Shown here piece after piece: positions 56,034 to 64,000 of a stretch of 64,000 nt of DNA. The position numbers were made by a program, and so were the translations under genes. The notes below the pieces were generated by a model. That model was not told the DNA's origin. It did no database searches and saw nothing but the letters and a program-made list of their open reading frames with translations. The stretch comes from Salipaludibacillus keqinensis (GTDB lineage: Bacteria; Bacillota; Bacilli; Bacillales; Salisediminibacteriaceae), in assembly GCF_003226325.1 (NCBI RefSeq), contig NZ_PDOD01000001.1, positions 62,001 through 126,000 on the forward strand, read 5' to 3'. How positions within the stretch are numbered: the first letter of the stretch is position 1; every line of letters starts with the position of its first letter.

Positions 56034-56044
56034 GTAACGTCCTC

Positions 56045-57175
56045 CTATTCTTTCGCAATGTCTATTATTTTTTCCGCGACATATGCTAGCTCCTCTGACG
56101 TAGTATCATAACCAAAAGATATCCGGAAAAAACGTAATCGCTCTTGTTCAGTAGAGTAAATCGCATTCATAGCAGATGAAGAATCTAATTTATTTGATTG
56201 GCAAGCACTTCCAGTTGATATGCAAATTTGAAATCGGTCTAATGAGAGTAACATATATTGTCCTTGGACTCCTTTGATAGATAACCCAAGAATATTGGGA
56301 AGTTGCATAGAATCATCAGAAAGCCCTTCGATATGTAACCGGTCACGAATAGGTGTTAACGAATCAATAAAGTTCTTTCGGAGCTGCCACGCATTAGCTC
56401 TTTTTTCTTCAAGGTGTTCATACATATCAATAGCTGCTTGAGTAAAGGCGGCAATCCCCGGTACATTTAATGTCCCTGGTCGGAACCCTTCTTGATGAGA
56501 GGTTAAAGGGTGAACGGGAGACCAGTCCACATTCTTAGACATAACCACCGCACCAACTCCTTTTGGACCACGAATTTTATGACTAGAAATAGACAAAGCA
56601 TCTAAGTAAGAGTTTCCCATATGAATGGGAATCTTTCCAAATGACTGCACACAATCACTATGGAAAACGATTCCGTTCTCTATAAACCATTCACCAAAAC
56701 TGGCAAGGGGCTGTATAACTCCAATTTCAGAATTGACGTGTTGAATAGAAGCTAAAAAAGTATCGGGACGAGTGGCGCTTTTTATATCTTCTAATGATAC
56801 AAGCCCATTCGTATTAACAGGCAAATAAGTAACTTCTACTCCGTTTTCTTCTAATGTCCGAAAAAAAGAATGGACAGTGGGATGTTCGATAGATGATGTT
56901 ATTACGTGATTTCCACGATGTTTATGAGATAAATAAAGACTTTGTAATGCGAGATCATTTGACTCTGATCCGCCACTTGTAAAAAAGACGTCTCCATAGT
57001 CCATCCCTACAAACTTAGCCAGTTGTTTTTTACAAGTGATGAACAGCTGTGAAGCTTGTTCACCAGCTTCATGAAGACTACTAGCATTTGCGAAGTAATC
57101 TTCATTTGCTTTAATCCACGTTTTCATTGCAGAAGATGAGATAGGAGTGGTTGCGGCATGATCCAAATATATCAT
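56045..57175 (-). CDS. nifS: Cysteine desulfurase NifS-like, for NadA cluster assembly
   Basis: A 376-aa PLP enzyme. The PLP Lys is in SISSHKIRGPKGVG, and the active-site Cys is in CISTGSACQSNK. The N-terminal YLDHAATTPIS is the family signature. In B. subtilis the nad-linked NifS supplies sulfur for the [4Fe-4S] cluster of NadA; the location here, divergent from nadBCA and 11 bases before niaR, indicates the same job. Confidence 0.93.
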   Translation of the reverse strand: MIYLDHAATTPISSSAMKTWIKANEDYFANASSLHEAGEQASQLFITCKKQLAKFVGMDYGDVFFTSGGSESNDLALQSLYLSHKHRGNHVITSSIEHPTVHSFFRTLEENGVEVTYLPVNTNGLVSLEDIKSATRPDTFLASIQHVNSEIGVIQPLASFGEWFIENGIVFHSDCVQSFGKIPIHMGNSYLDALSISSHKIRGPKGVGAVVMSKNVDWSPVHPLTSHQEGFRPGTLNVPGIAAFTQAAIDMYEHLEEKRANAWQLRKNFIDSLTPIRDRLHIEGLSDDSMQLPNILGLSIKGVQGQYMLLSLDRFQICISTGSACQSNKLDSSSAMNAIYSTEQERLRFFRISFGYDTTSEELAYVAEKIIDIAKE

Positions 57176-57229
57176 GAAATACCTACTTTCATAAATGTCT
57201 TGTCTTTATTTTAAATATATGTAAATATA

Positions 57230-57245
57230 GGTGTCAAGACAGATG
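57230..57245. promoter_or_regulatory. NiaR-box-like palindrome in the nifS/nadB divergent region
   Basis: AGGTGTCAAGACAGAT has the core TGTC-AA-GACA. A related AAATGTCTTGTCTTT lies at 57194-57208. The position, 20 bases before the nadB start, is suitable for repression. Confidence 0.55.
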
Positions 57246-57265
57246 TAAAGGATATGAGAATTTAA

Positions 57266-58792
57266 ATGCATACAACAGACGTATTAATTATTGGCGGAGG
57301 CCTTGCTGCGCTTATGACGGCCTTGAAACTGGTAGAAGATAAGAAAGTGACAATAATTACGAAAGGTGTTAAAGAGTCAGGCAACTCTTGGAAAGCCCAA
57401 GGAGGCATTGCGGCTGCCCTGAATCGAAATGATTCGTCTGATCTTCACGAAATGGATACTCTTCAAGCGGGGTGTTACATAAATAACCGAAAAATAGTTC
57501 ATATCCTTGTGCAGGAAGGTCCTGAAAGACTTCATCATTGGATGCGTAAAGGACTATCTTTTGACAGAGACCAGACAGGTAAAATGATTTTTGGACAAGA
57601 AGGAGCTCATACTAAAAGAAGAATTATTCATGCTGGGGGAGACCAAACGGGAAAAAAGACGATGGAATTCTTCATGAACGCTTTGAATAATCGAGTAGAA
57701 TTGATTGAGAATCTGACAGCAGTGGATCTTATTACCGATCATAATTCTTGTATAGGGGCTTCCTTTATGAATGATAAAGGAGAAATAACCACGATATATG
57801 CTCAACAGACAGTGTTAGCTACAGGTGGAATAGGGGGCCTTTTTCTTGAAACAAGTAATGAATGTGATCTTGTAGGTGATGGGATAGCTATGGCATATCG
57901 TGCAGGGGCAAACGTTCGTCATTTAGAGTATATCCAATTTCATCCTACGCTCATTTTTTCACAAGGGAGAACTGTTGGTTTAGCTTCAGAAGCATTACGT
58001 GGAGAAGGGGCGGTGATAGTTAATCAAGAGGGTTTACCAGTGATGAAGGGTATTCATCCACTAGGTGATTTGGCTCCAAGGGATATTGTGGCCAGAACTC
58101 TTTACAAGCGGATTCAAGAAGGAGAACGATTGTACCTTGATATTACTCCTGTTGATCTTTTCTCTAGACGTTTCCCCCAGATCACTGCTTTATGTAAGCA
58201 AGGCGGAATCGATTGGAAGAACGGAAGGATTCCTATTTGTCCAGGTGCTCACTTTCATATGGGGGGGATTGAGACCAATGAACACGGTCAAACAAAAGTG
58301 CCAGGATTATTTGCTGTTGGTGAAGCCGCATGTAATGGTGTTCACGGGGCAAACCGACTAGCGAGTAATTCACTTTTGGAAGCGATTGTATTTGGGGAAC
58401 GAGCAGGGGAGTCCATTTTGAGAAATGAACTTCATCCTAATAATTTTAGAAGCTTAAAACGACTGCACTCATCTTATGCTCACCCAATGCAACTGCCACT
58501 TAAAGAAGAAATCCGCCAACGTGTCTCGGATGCATTGGGTGTCGTGAGGAACGAACAGAAATTAACCGGATTCATCACCTGGTTAAATAAATATGGCGTA
58601 TGCAAATGGATTGACCAAACTCGATCGGCTAGAAACAGGGAAGATATAGAAACGGAGAATATGATGATTACGGCTTATTTAACTGCACAATCTGCACTAT
58701 CAAATAAACAGAGCTGTGGTGCTCATTATATAGAAGAAGTAAAGGGGACGAACAATGATGAACAAACTTTTGCTGAAACAACAGTTGGCTAA
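57266..58792 (+). CDS. nadB: L-aspartate oxidase
   Basis: A 508-aa flavoprotein that oxidises aspartate to iminoaspartate, the first step of NAD synthesis. FAD motif LIIGGGLAALMTALKL is at the N-terminus, WKAQGGIAAALN and HPTLIF follow, and EALRGEGAVIVN holds the catalytic Arg. FHMGGIETNEHGQT and GVHGANRLASNSLLEA complete the pattern. It overlaps nadC by 38 bases. The ribosome-binding site is GTAAAGGA, 10 bases or so before the ATG. Confidence 0.94.
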   Translation: MHTTDVLIIGGGLAALMTALKLVEDKKVTIITKGVKESGNSWKAQGGIAAALNRNDSSDLHEMDTLQAGCYINNRKIVHILVQEGPERLHHWMRKGLSFDRDQTGKMIFGQEGAHTKRRIIHAGGDQTGKKTMEFFMNALNNRVELIENLTAVDLITDHNSCIGASFMNDKGEITTIYAQQTVLATGGIGGLFLETSNECDLVGDGIAMAYRAGANVRHLEYIQFHPTLIFSQGRTVGLASEALRGEGAVIVNQEGLPVMKGIHPLGDLAPRDIVARTLYKRIQEGERLYLDITPVDLFSRRFPQITALCKQGGIDWKNGRIPICPGAHFHMGGIETNEHGQTKVPGLFAVGEAACNGVHGANRLASNSLLEAIVFGERAGESILRNELHPNNFRSLKRLHSSYAHPMQLPLKEEIRQRVSDALGVVRNEQKLTGFITWLNKYGVCKWIDQTRSARNREDIETENMMITAYLTAQSALSNKQSCGAHYIEEVKGTNNDEQTFAETTVG

Positions 58793-59609
58793 TTTTTTTC
58801 AAGAAGATTTAGGTTTTGGAGATATGACGTCACAAGCTATATTTGATAATGAGTTAGGAGAAGCGGTATTCGTTGCGAAAGCACCGGGTATCTTTTGTGG
58901 CGAACAGATTATTTCAACAGCGTATCATCTTTTTTCTCAAGACATCTTGGTAGATATCTTCAAGCGAGATGGTGAATCGGTAGAGGTCGGTGATGTGATT
59001 GCTAAGGTATCAGGGCCTGTGACCGATCTGTTAAGTGGTGAGAGAGTGACCTTGAACCTCATTCAACGCTTGTCAGGAATAGCAACTCTGACAGCAGAGG
59101 CAGTGCATGAAGTTAAAGGAACGGGAGTGAAGATCAGCGATACAAGAAAAACGACGCCTGGACTTCGGATGCTAGAAAAATATGCGGTTCAGTGCGGTGG
59201 AGGATCAAATCATCGATTGAGACTAGATGACGCGATCTTAATCAAAGATAATCACATTGCTCAAGCAGGTTCAGTGACTGCTGCCATTCGAAAAGTCAGA
59301 AAAAAAGTTGGACATATGATGAAAGTAGAGATTGAAGTGGAAACGTTCGATCAATTAATGGAAGCAATTAAAGAGACTCCTGACGTCATTATGCTAGATA
59401 ATTGTTCTGTAGAGCAAACAGCGGAGTGGTGCAAGATGATTCCACCACATGTCTTAGTAGAAATTTCAGGAGGAATTACGGTCGATCAGCTTAATAACTA
59501 TGCCAATTCAGGAGTTCATATCATTTCCATGGGGGGATTAACTCATTCAGCTAAAGCCATGGATATTAGTTTAGACATACTTGTCAAGGAAGGAGCCAGC
59601 CATGTTTAA
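58755..59609 (+). CDS. nadC: Nicotinate-nucleotide pyrophosphorylase (carboxylating)
   Basis: A 284-aa quinolinate phosphoribosyltransferase. The catalytic and PRPP-binding residues are in [31 protein letters not shown] and [27 protein letters not shown] is the C-terminal phosphate loop. It makes nicotinate mononucleotide from quinolinate. The start lies inside the nadB 3' end. A second ATG follows the first directly. Confidence 0.95.
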   Translation: MMNKLLLKQQLANFFQEDLGFGDMTSQAIFDNELGEAVFVAKAPGIFCGEQIISTAYHLFSQDILVDIFKRDGESVEVGDVIAKVSGPVTDLLSGERVTLNLIQRLSGIATLTAEAVHEVKGTGVKISDTRKTTPGLRMLEKYAVQCGGGSNHRLRLDDAILIKDNHIAQAGSVTAAIRKVRKKVGHMMKVEIEVETFDQLMEAIKETPDVIMLDNCSVEQTAEWCKMIPPHVLVEISGGITVDQLNNYANSGVHIISMGGLTHSAKAMDISLDILVKEGASHV

Positions 59610-60705
59610 TACAGATTTATTTCAGTCAGTACAACCTCAGTTACCAGATTCTTATAAAAGAGCAAGTGATGAAGAACTTATTTCTCGAGCCTACGAAAGA
59701 AAGCATTTATTAGGAGAAGACCTTTTTGTCCCTGGACACCATTATCAAAAGGATGATGTAATACGATTTGCTGATGAAACAGGAGATTCTCTTCAATTGG
59801 CTCAAGTATCGGCTAACAATCAACGAGCTCCTTTCATTGTATTTTGTGGCGTTCACTTCATGGCTGAAACGGCAGATATCCTCACTAGTCCCCACCAATC
59901 TGTGATTTTACCTGATATGCGTGCAGGTTGTTCCATGGCAGACATGGCTGACAAAGACCAGACTGAACGAGCTTGGAATCACCTGATTGATCTCTTTGGT
60001 GATACGATCATCCCGCTTACTTATGTAAATTCATCAGCAGAAATTAAAGCCTTTGTAGGTCGGCACGGAGGCGCAACGGTCACTTCTTCTAATGCCAAAA
60101 AAATGCTTCAGTGGGCCTTTGCACAGAAAAAAAGAATCTTATTTTTACCAGATCAGCACCTAGGCAGAAATACAGCATATGATTTAGGTATTTCTCTAGA
60201 AGAAATGGTTGTGTGGGATCCTATTCATGACCGAATAGAACAAGGGGCGGACCTAAACCAAGTAAAGATGATTTTATGGAAAGGACACTGCTCAGTACAC
60301 GAAAACTTCAGGATAGATCATATTAGACACCTTCGCGAAAACGAACCAGACAGGAAAATTCTTGTGCACCCCGAGTGCACTTGGGAAGTGACCCAAGCCG
60401 CTGATTTAGCCGGTTCAACCAGATTTATTATTGAGCAAGTAGAAAAGGCAGCAATAGGTTCCAAATGGTCTATTGGAACAGAAATGAATTTAGTGAAAAG
60501 ATTACAATCAAATCACCCGGAACAATCAATTACATCACTAAATCCTGAAATGTGTCCGTGTTTAACGATGAATCGAATTGACTTACCTCACTTTGTTTGG
60601 GCTTTGGATGAAATCTTTGCTGGCAGATTAACAAATCAAATTAAAGTAGAAGAATCTATAGCGAAACATGCTAAGCTGGCGATTGATCGAATGCTGGGTG
60701 TATAA
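59602..60705 (+). CDS. nadA: Quinolinate synthase
   Basis: A 367-aa [4Fe-4S] enzyme that condenses iminoaspartate with dihydroxyacetone phosphate. Cluster Cys are in [26 protein letters not shown] and [22 protein letters not shown] is also conserved. This is the longer Bacillus-type NadA (about 368 aa). I start at 59602, where AAGGAAGGAG lies 6 bases upstream and overlaps the nadC stop by 8 bases; the TTG at 59581 is less likely. Confidence 0.94.
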   Translation: MFNTDLFQSVQPQLPDSYKRASDEELISRAYERKHLLGEDLFVPGHHYQKDDVIRFADETGDSLQLAQVSANNQRAPFIVFCGVHFMAETADILTSPHQSVILPDMRAGCSMADMADKDQTERAWNHLIDLFGDTIIPLTYVNSSAEIKAFVGRHGGATVTSSNAKKMLQWAFAQKKRILFLPDQHLGRNTAYDLGISLEEMVVWDPIHDRIEQGADLNQVKMILWKGHCSVHENFRIDHIRHLRENEPDRKILVHPECTWEVTQAADLAGSTRFIIEQVEKAAIGSKWSIGTEMNLVKRLQSNHPEQSITSLNPEMCPCLTMNRIDLPHFVWALDEIFAGRLTNQIKVEESIAKHAKLAIDRMLGV

Positions 60706-60709
60706 GAAC

Positions 60710-60740
60710 AGACATGCACAGCATCCTGTTGTGCATGTCT
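60710..60740 (+). terminator. Hairpin after nadA
   Basis: AGACATGCACA and TGTGCATGTCT form an 11-bp perfect stem with a 9-base loop. The T-run after it is weak (TCACAAATTTT). Confidence 0.65.
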
Positions 60741-60822
60741 TCACAAATTTTATAATATTATAAATATATTTACAATTCAAAATCTATTCCTTATAATTAA
60801 CTTAGTTAGTCTGATTAAAATC

Positions 60823-60840
60823 TGAACGATTGCTCAGTCA
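60823..60840. promoter_or_regulatory. Imperfect palindrome upstream of the acyl-CoA dehydrogenase, FadR/TetR-like
   Basis: TGAACGATTGCTCAGTCA has arms TGAACGA and TCAGTCA with 5 of 7 complementary positions. It resembles operators of TetR-family fatty-acid regulators such as Bacillus FadR. No regulator gene is adjacent. Confidence 0.35.
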
Positions 60841-60861
60841 GGTTTTATTTTTGCTCATTTG

Positions 60862-60875
60862 TGTAAGCCCTTACA
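60862..60875. promoter_or_regulatory. cre-like site before the leucine catabolism operon
   Basis: TGTAAGCCCTTACA matches 13 of 14 cre positions (CC for CG at the centre) and is nearly a perfect palindrome. It lies just upstream of the ribosome-binding site. Confidence 0.5.
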
Positions 60876-60896
60876 TTTAATTAGAGGAGTGGAGAG

Positions 60897-62048
60897 ATGG
60901 ATTTTACATTGACGAAAGAGCAAACGATGATTCGGGATATGGTGCGTGATTTCGCCCAAAAAGAAATTGCCCCTATTGCAGAGGAAGTAGATCGAACGGA
61001 ACGATTTCCGGTAGAAAATTTTAAAAAAATGGGAGAGTTAGGTCTTTTAGGCATACCTTTTCCTGAAGAATATGGCGGATCGGGTGGCGATACAACTTCT
61101 TATATTTTAGCAGTAGAAGAAATAGGAAAAGCCTGTGGAAGTACAGGTTTGAGCTATGCCGCAGCGGTATCGCTCGGTGCGTCACCTATTTACGCCTTTG
61201 GAACGGAAGAGCAAAAACGGGAGCACCTCGTTCCTTTAGCTAAAGGAGAGAGTCTTGGTGCCTTTGGTCTTACAGAGCCTAATGCAGGATCAGATGCTGG
61301 AGGAACGAGAACGAAAGCAGTATTGAAAGGTGACAGGTATGTGATTAATGGAGAGAAATGTTGGATTACTAATGCCAGTTTTGCCCGCACAGTTATTGTC
61401 ACTGCTATAAATGGAGTGGACGATAGAGGTAAGAAGAAGATTTCTGCATTTATCGTCCCTACAGATGCGCGGGGCCTGACTATTCGAAGTGAATACGAAA
61501 AAATGGGAGTCAGAGGATCAAATACGACCGAATTAGTACTGGAGGATGTGGAAGTCCCTGAAGAAAATATTTTAGGAGACCCTAACAAAGGGTTTCATCA
61601 ATTTCTTTATACGTTAGACGGAGGTAGAATCTCTATTGCAGCCCTCGCTTTAGGTATTGGAAGGGCAGCTTATGATTCAGCTTTAAAATATAGTAAAGAG
61701 CGAAAACAATTTGGAAAGCTGATAGGCAGCTTTCAAGCAATCCAATTCAAACTGGCAGATATGGCAATGGAGCTGGAACTAGCAAGCAATATGATCTATA
61801 AAGCTGCTTGGTTAAAAGATCACAACAAACCTTTTAAAAAAGAAGCGGCTATGGCTAAGTTATTCGCTTCCGAGACAGCCACTAGAGCGTGTAATCAATC
61901 TTTGCAAATACACGGGGGATACGGATATATGCGAGAGTATCACATTGAGCGCTATTTACGTGATGCGAAGCTGATGGAAATAGGTGAAGGTACCTCGGAA
62001 ATTCAACGTTTAGTGATTGCCCGGGAAATAGGTTGTCCTAGAAATTAG
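60897..62048 (+). CDS. Acyl-CoA dehydrogenase, isovaleryl/short-chain type (YngJ-like)
   Basis: A 383-aa FAD enzyme that introduces the alpha-beta double bond into acyl-CoA. GAFGLTEPNAGSDAGGTRT and GEKCWITNASFA are the FAD- and substrate-binding segments, and the catalytic base is E364 in LMEIGEGTSEIQR. IHGGYGYMREYHIERYLRDAK is the family C-terminal signature. Its neighbours (biotin carboxylase, BCCP, HMG-CoA lyase) point to isovaleryl-CoA in leucine breakdown, like B. subtilis yngJ. GAGGAGTGGAG precedes the ATG. Confidence 0.9.
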   Translation: MDFTLTKEQTMIRDMVRDFAQKEIAPIAEEVDRTERFPVENFKKMGELGLLGIPFPEEYGGSGGDTTSYILAVEEIGKACGSTGLSYAAAVSLGASPIYAFGTEEQKREHLVPLAKGESLGAFGLTEPNAGSDAGGTRTKAVLKGDRYVINGEKCWITNASFARTVIVTAINGVDDRGKKKISAFIVPTDARGLTIRSEYEKMGVRGSNTTELVLEDVEVPEENILGDPNKGFHQFLYTLDGGRISIAALALGIGRAAYDSALKYSKERKQFGKLIGSFQAIQFKLADMAMELELASNMIYKAAWLKDHNKPFKKEAAMAKLFASETATRACNQSLQIHGGYGYMREYHIERYLRDAKLMEIGEGTSEIQRLVIAREIGCPRN

Positions 62049-62091
62049 TCTCAGCTAAGTTATTGCTTATAATTATTTGAGGAGGTTTTGT

Positions 62092-63423
62092 ATGATCAAG
62101 AAAATACTTATAGCTAATCGGGGCGAGATTGCCTGTCGAATTATTAAAACGTGTGAAAAACTAGGCATTCAATCTGTGGCCATTTATTCAGAAGCAGATC
62201 AGTATAGCATGCATGTAGAACTGGCATCTGAAAGTTATTTAGTCGGGGGAGCCCGAGTGAATGAAAGCTACTTGAACCAAGATAACATTTTGAATATTGC
62301 AAAAAAATCAGGGGCTGACGCTATTCATCCTGGTTATGGGTTTTTATCTGAACATGCAGGGTTTGCAAGAAGAGTGATTGAAGAGGGAATGGTCTTTATC
62401 GGGCCAACTCCTGAAGCGATTGAGCAAATGGGTGATAAAGTTCAATCACGAGAAGTGATGAAACAAGCCAACGTGCCGGTTGTTCCTGGTGTTACCCTGA
62501 CTGATATAGAAGAGAATACGGTCATAAAAGCATGCCGAGAAATCGGGTTTCCCATTATGGTCAAAGCCGCTTCTGGTGGTGGAGGAATAGGAATGCAAAA
62601 AGTGGATCATGAGGATGAAGTGATGCGAGCGGTCCAATCAGTGGTGAAGAAATCAGAGACTTTCTTTGGATCGTCACAAATTTTTCTTGAAAAATATATA
62701 GAGAAGCCACGACATATTGAAGCGCAAATTGCCGGAGATGACCATGGAAATATTATCTCTTTAGGGAGCCGTGATTGTTCGATTCAGCGAAGACACCAAA
62801 AGATTATTGAAGAAGCTCCTGCCCCGCATTTTTCCGAACAGGCTAATCATCAATTACTGAATGAAGCAGTGAAAGCTGGTGAGGCTTTAGGATATACAAA
62901 TGTAGGTACTGTTGAATTTTTAGTAGATGATAAAGAGAATATTTATTTTCTTGAAATGAACACAAGATTACAAGTAGAGCATCCGGTAACAGAGGAAACG
63001 ACAGGGATTGACTTGGTTGAGTGGCAAATAAGATTATCAGAAAAGCAAATGATATCGACTTTAAATCGAAGAGAATCGAAAGCTGTACATGCTATAGAAG
63101 TAAGGATCTATGCTGAAGATCCGAAAACATTTTTTCCGTCACCAGGAACAATTAGTGAATGGATCTTCCCTGAAATGGAAGGGATAAGATATGATTTCGG
63201 TGTGCGCTCCGGAACTGTCGTTACACCATATTACGATCCTATGATTGGAAAAGTCATTGCTTATGCAGGATCTCGTGGTGCCTGTATCGAACTTATGAAT
63301 AAATGCTTATCCAATGCTACTGTAGAAGGAATTAAAACGAATATACCAATGCTGTTGAAGTCATTGGAAGACCACCGATTTAAAGAAGGTAATGTGACAA
63401 CTCACTTTGTACAACAACTGTAG
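62092..63423 (+). CDS. Biotin carboxylase subunit of an acyl-CoA carboxylase (YngH-like)
   Basis: A 443-aa biotin carboxylase that carboxylates biotin with ATP and bicarbonate. The N-terminal ILIANRGEIACRIIKTCEKLG, the glycine loop KAASGGGGIGMQKV, RDCSIQRRHQKIIEEAPAP and EMNTRLQVEHPVTEE are the expected motifs. In this cluster the acceptor is most likely 3-methylcrotonyl-CoA (YngH with YngE) rather than acetyl-CoA. I start at 62092, with GAGGAGG 6 bases upstream; a longer frame from 62077 precedes that site. Confidence 0.9.
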   Translation: MIKKILIANRGEIACRIIKTCEKLGIQSVAIYSEADQYSMHVELASESYLVGGARVNESYLNQDNILNIAKKSGADAIHPGYGFLSEHAGFARRVIEEGMVFIGPTPEAIEQMGDKVQSREVMKQANVPVVPGVTLTDIEENTVIKACREIGFPIMVKAASGGGGIGMQKVDHEDEVMRAVQSVVKKSETFFGSSQIFLEKYIEKPRHIEAQIAGDDHGNIISLGSRDCSIQRRHQKIIEEAPAPHFSEQANHQLLNEAVKAGEALGYTNVGTVEFLVDDKENIYFLEMNTRLQVEHPVTEETTGIDLVEWQIRLSEKQMISTLNRRESKAVHAIEVRIYAEDPKTFFPSPGTISEWIFPEMEGIRYDFGVRSGTVVTPYYDPMIGKVIAYAGSRGACIELMNKCLSNATVEGIKTNIPMLLKSLEDHRFKEGNVTTHFVQQL

Positions 63424-63450
63424 ATGATATCAATGGAGGAGAGATTAACA

Positions 63451-63663
63451 ATGAAGAAAGTACAAACAACAATGGCAGGGAACGTTTGGAAAATTCAAGT
63501 TTCTGTAGGTGATGAAGTTAAAATGGGAGATGAGGTCGTCATTTTAGAATCAATGAAAATGGAAATTCCTATTTCAGCCGAAGAAGAAGGAATTGTAGAT
63601 GAAATCATTGTGGAAGAAGGAACCTTTGTTAATGAAGAGGATGTTTTATTAACTTTAAAATGA
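63451..63663 (+). CDS. Biotin carrier (biotin/lipoyl attachment) protein (YngHB-like)
   Basis: A 70-aa single-domain biotinyl carrier. The biotinylated Lys is in ILESMKMEIPI (the MKM motif), in the usual hairpin turn of the flattened barrel. It is the shuttle between the biotin carboxylase upstream and a carboxyltransferase expected downstream of the window. I start at 63451, where GGAGGAGAG lies 8 bases upstream; the longer frame from 63424 contains that site. Confidence 0.9.
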   Translation: MKKVQTTMAGNVWKIQVSVGDEVKMGDEVVILESMKMEIPISAEEEGIVDEIIVEEGTFVNEEDVLLTLK

Positions 63664-63678
63664 TTGAGAGTGGTCCAG

Positions 63679-64000
63679 ATGAATCTTCCTAAACGAGTGA
63701 CATTAAAAGAAGTAGGCCCGAGAGACGGATTACAAAATGAAAAAAAATTTGTCACCACAGAACAAAAAGTGGAATGGATCAATCAATTGAGTGAAAGTGG
63801 CCTCTCGCACATTGAAGTTAGTTCGTTTGTTCATCCAAAATGGATTCCAGCTTTATCTGATGCTGAGCAAGTATTCCAGCAAATTCATCGTCATTCAGGT
63901 GTGACCTATTCAGCGCTCATTCCAAATATTAAAGGAGCAGAGCGGGCACTTCAAGTAGGAGTAGACGAGTTTGCTGTCTTCATGTCTGCTAGTGAAACTC
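63679..64000 (+). CDS. Hydroxymethylglutaryl-CoA lyase, partial (C-terminus outside window)
   Basis: The first 107 codons of a TIM-barrel lyase that splits HMG-CoA into acetyl-CoA and acetoacetate, the last step of leucine degradation. VTLKEVGPRDGLQNEKKFV (residues about 7-25) is the family signature, with the catalytic Arg-Asp pair; ASE near the window end is also conserved. It lies 15 bases after the biotin carrier gene and corresponds to B. subtilis yngG. Confidence 0.93.
   Translation, partial: MNLPKRVTLKEVGPRDGLQNEKKFVTTEQKVEWINQLSESGLSHIEVSSFVHPKWIPALSDAEQVFQQIHRHSGVTYSALIPNIKGAERALQVGVDEFAVFMSASET

Noticed and set aside
61190-61588. 132-codon minus-strand open frame
   Set aside because: It is antisense to the acyl-CoA dehydrogenase, whose sense frame is clearly the conserved one.

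Overview
The window reads as chromosomal DNA of a low-GC, endospore-forming Bacillaceae bacterium. Gene content resembles moderately halophilic genera such as Halobacillus, Pontibacillus or Virgibacillus, but that placement is an inference from gene families, not a search result. Spore formation is supported by spoVR and splAB. Strong AGGAGG ribosome-binding sites, GTG and TTG starts, a T-box leader and cre-like sites all fit Bacillaceae. No rRNA, tRNA, CRISPR array, prophage or insertion sequence was found. The nearest thing to a mobile or decay signal is a frameshifted helicase fragment near 26.5 kb.

Layout. 1-1472 is the 5' part of prfC (minus). 1689-11090 is the branched-chain amino-acid block on the minus strand: ilvE, then a T-box leader, then ilvB-ilvN-ilvC-leuA-leuB-leuC-leuD. 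11.6-26 kb holds single genes and pairs: spoVR, a TVP38 membrane protein with a MerA-like flavoenzyme, pgeF, two MFS carriers, an aldo/keto reductase, pepF, panE, a 3D-domain wall protein, a GNAT enzyme and several very small membrane proteins. 26.5-36 kb holds the helD remnant, map, a collagen-like protein, an RsbR-type stressosome protein, a LysM-CAP secreted protein, two GNAT enzymes, splAB, a phasin-like protein and a UbiB/AarF kinase. 36.2-42.8 kb holds a trehalose-type PTS EIIBC with TreR-like operators, a YtrA-type GntR/ABC operon with an inverted repeat over its -10, and a tungstate ABC transporter (tupABC). 43-48.5 kb holds an epimerase, malL and cytochrome bd (cydA-cydB-cydS).

48.9-53.8 kb is the most interesting stretch. 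An orphan LuxR-type regulator with a degenerate receiver is followed by a promoter, a 25-codon leader peptide, mutually exclusive hairpins, a second terminator-like hairpin, another 21-codon ORF, and then a heterodimeric ABC multidrug exporter of the BmrC/BmrD type. The arrangement looks like ribosome-mediated transcription attenuation.

55.5-60.7 kb is the NAD de novo synthesis divergon: niaR and nifS on the minus strand, nadB-nadC-nadA on the plus strand, with a NiaR-box-like palindrome between them. From 60.9 kb to the end, an acyl-CoA dehydrogenase, a biotin carboxylase, a biotin carrier protein and the start of HMG-CoA lyase form a leucine/isovalerate breakdown operon like B. subtilis yngJ-H-HB-G, preceded by a cre-like site. 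The same 64 kb therefore holds both leucine synthesis and leucine catabolism.
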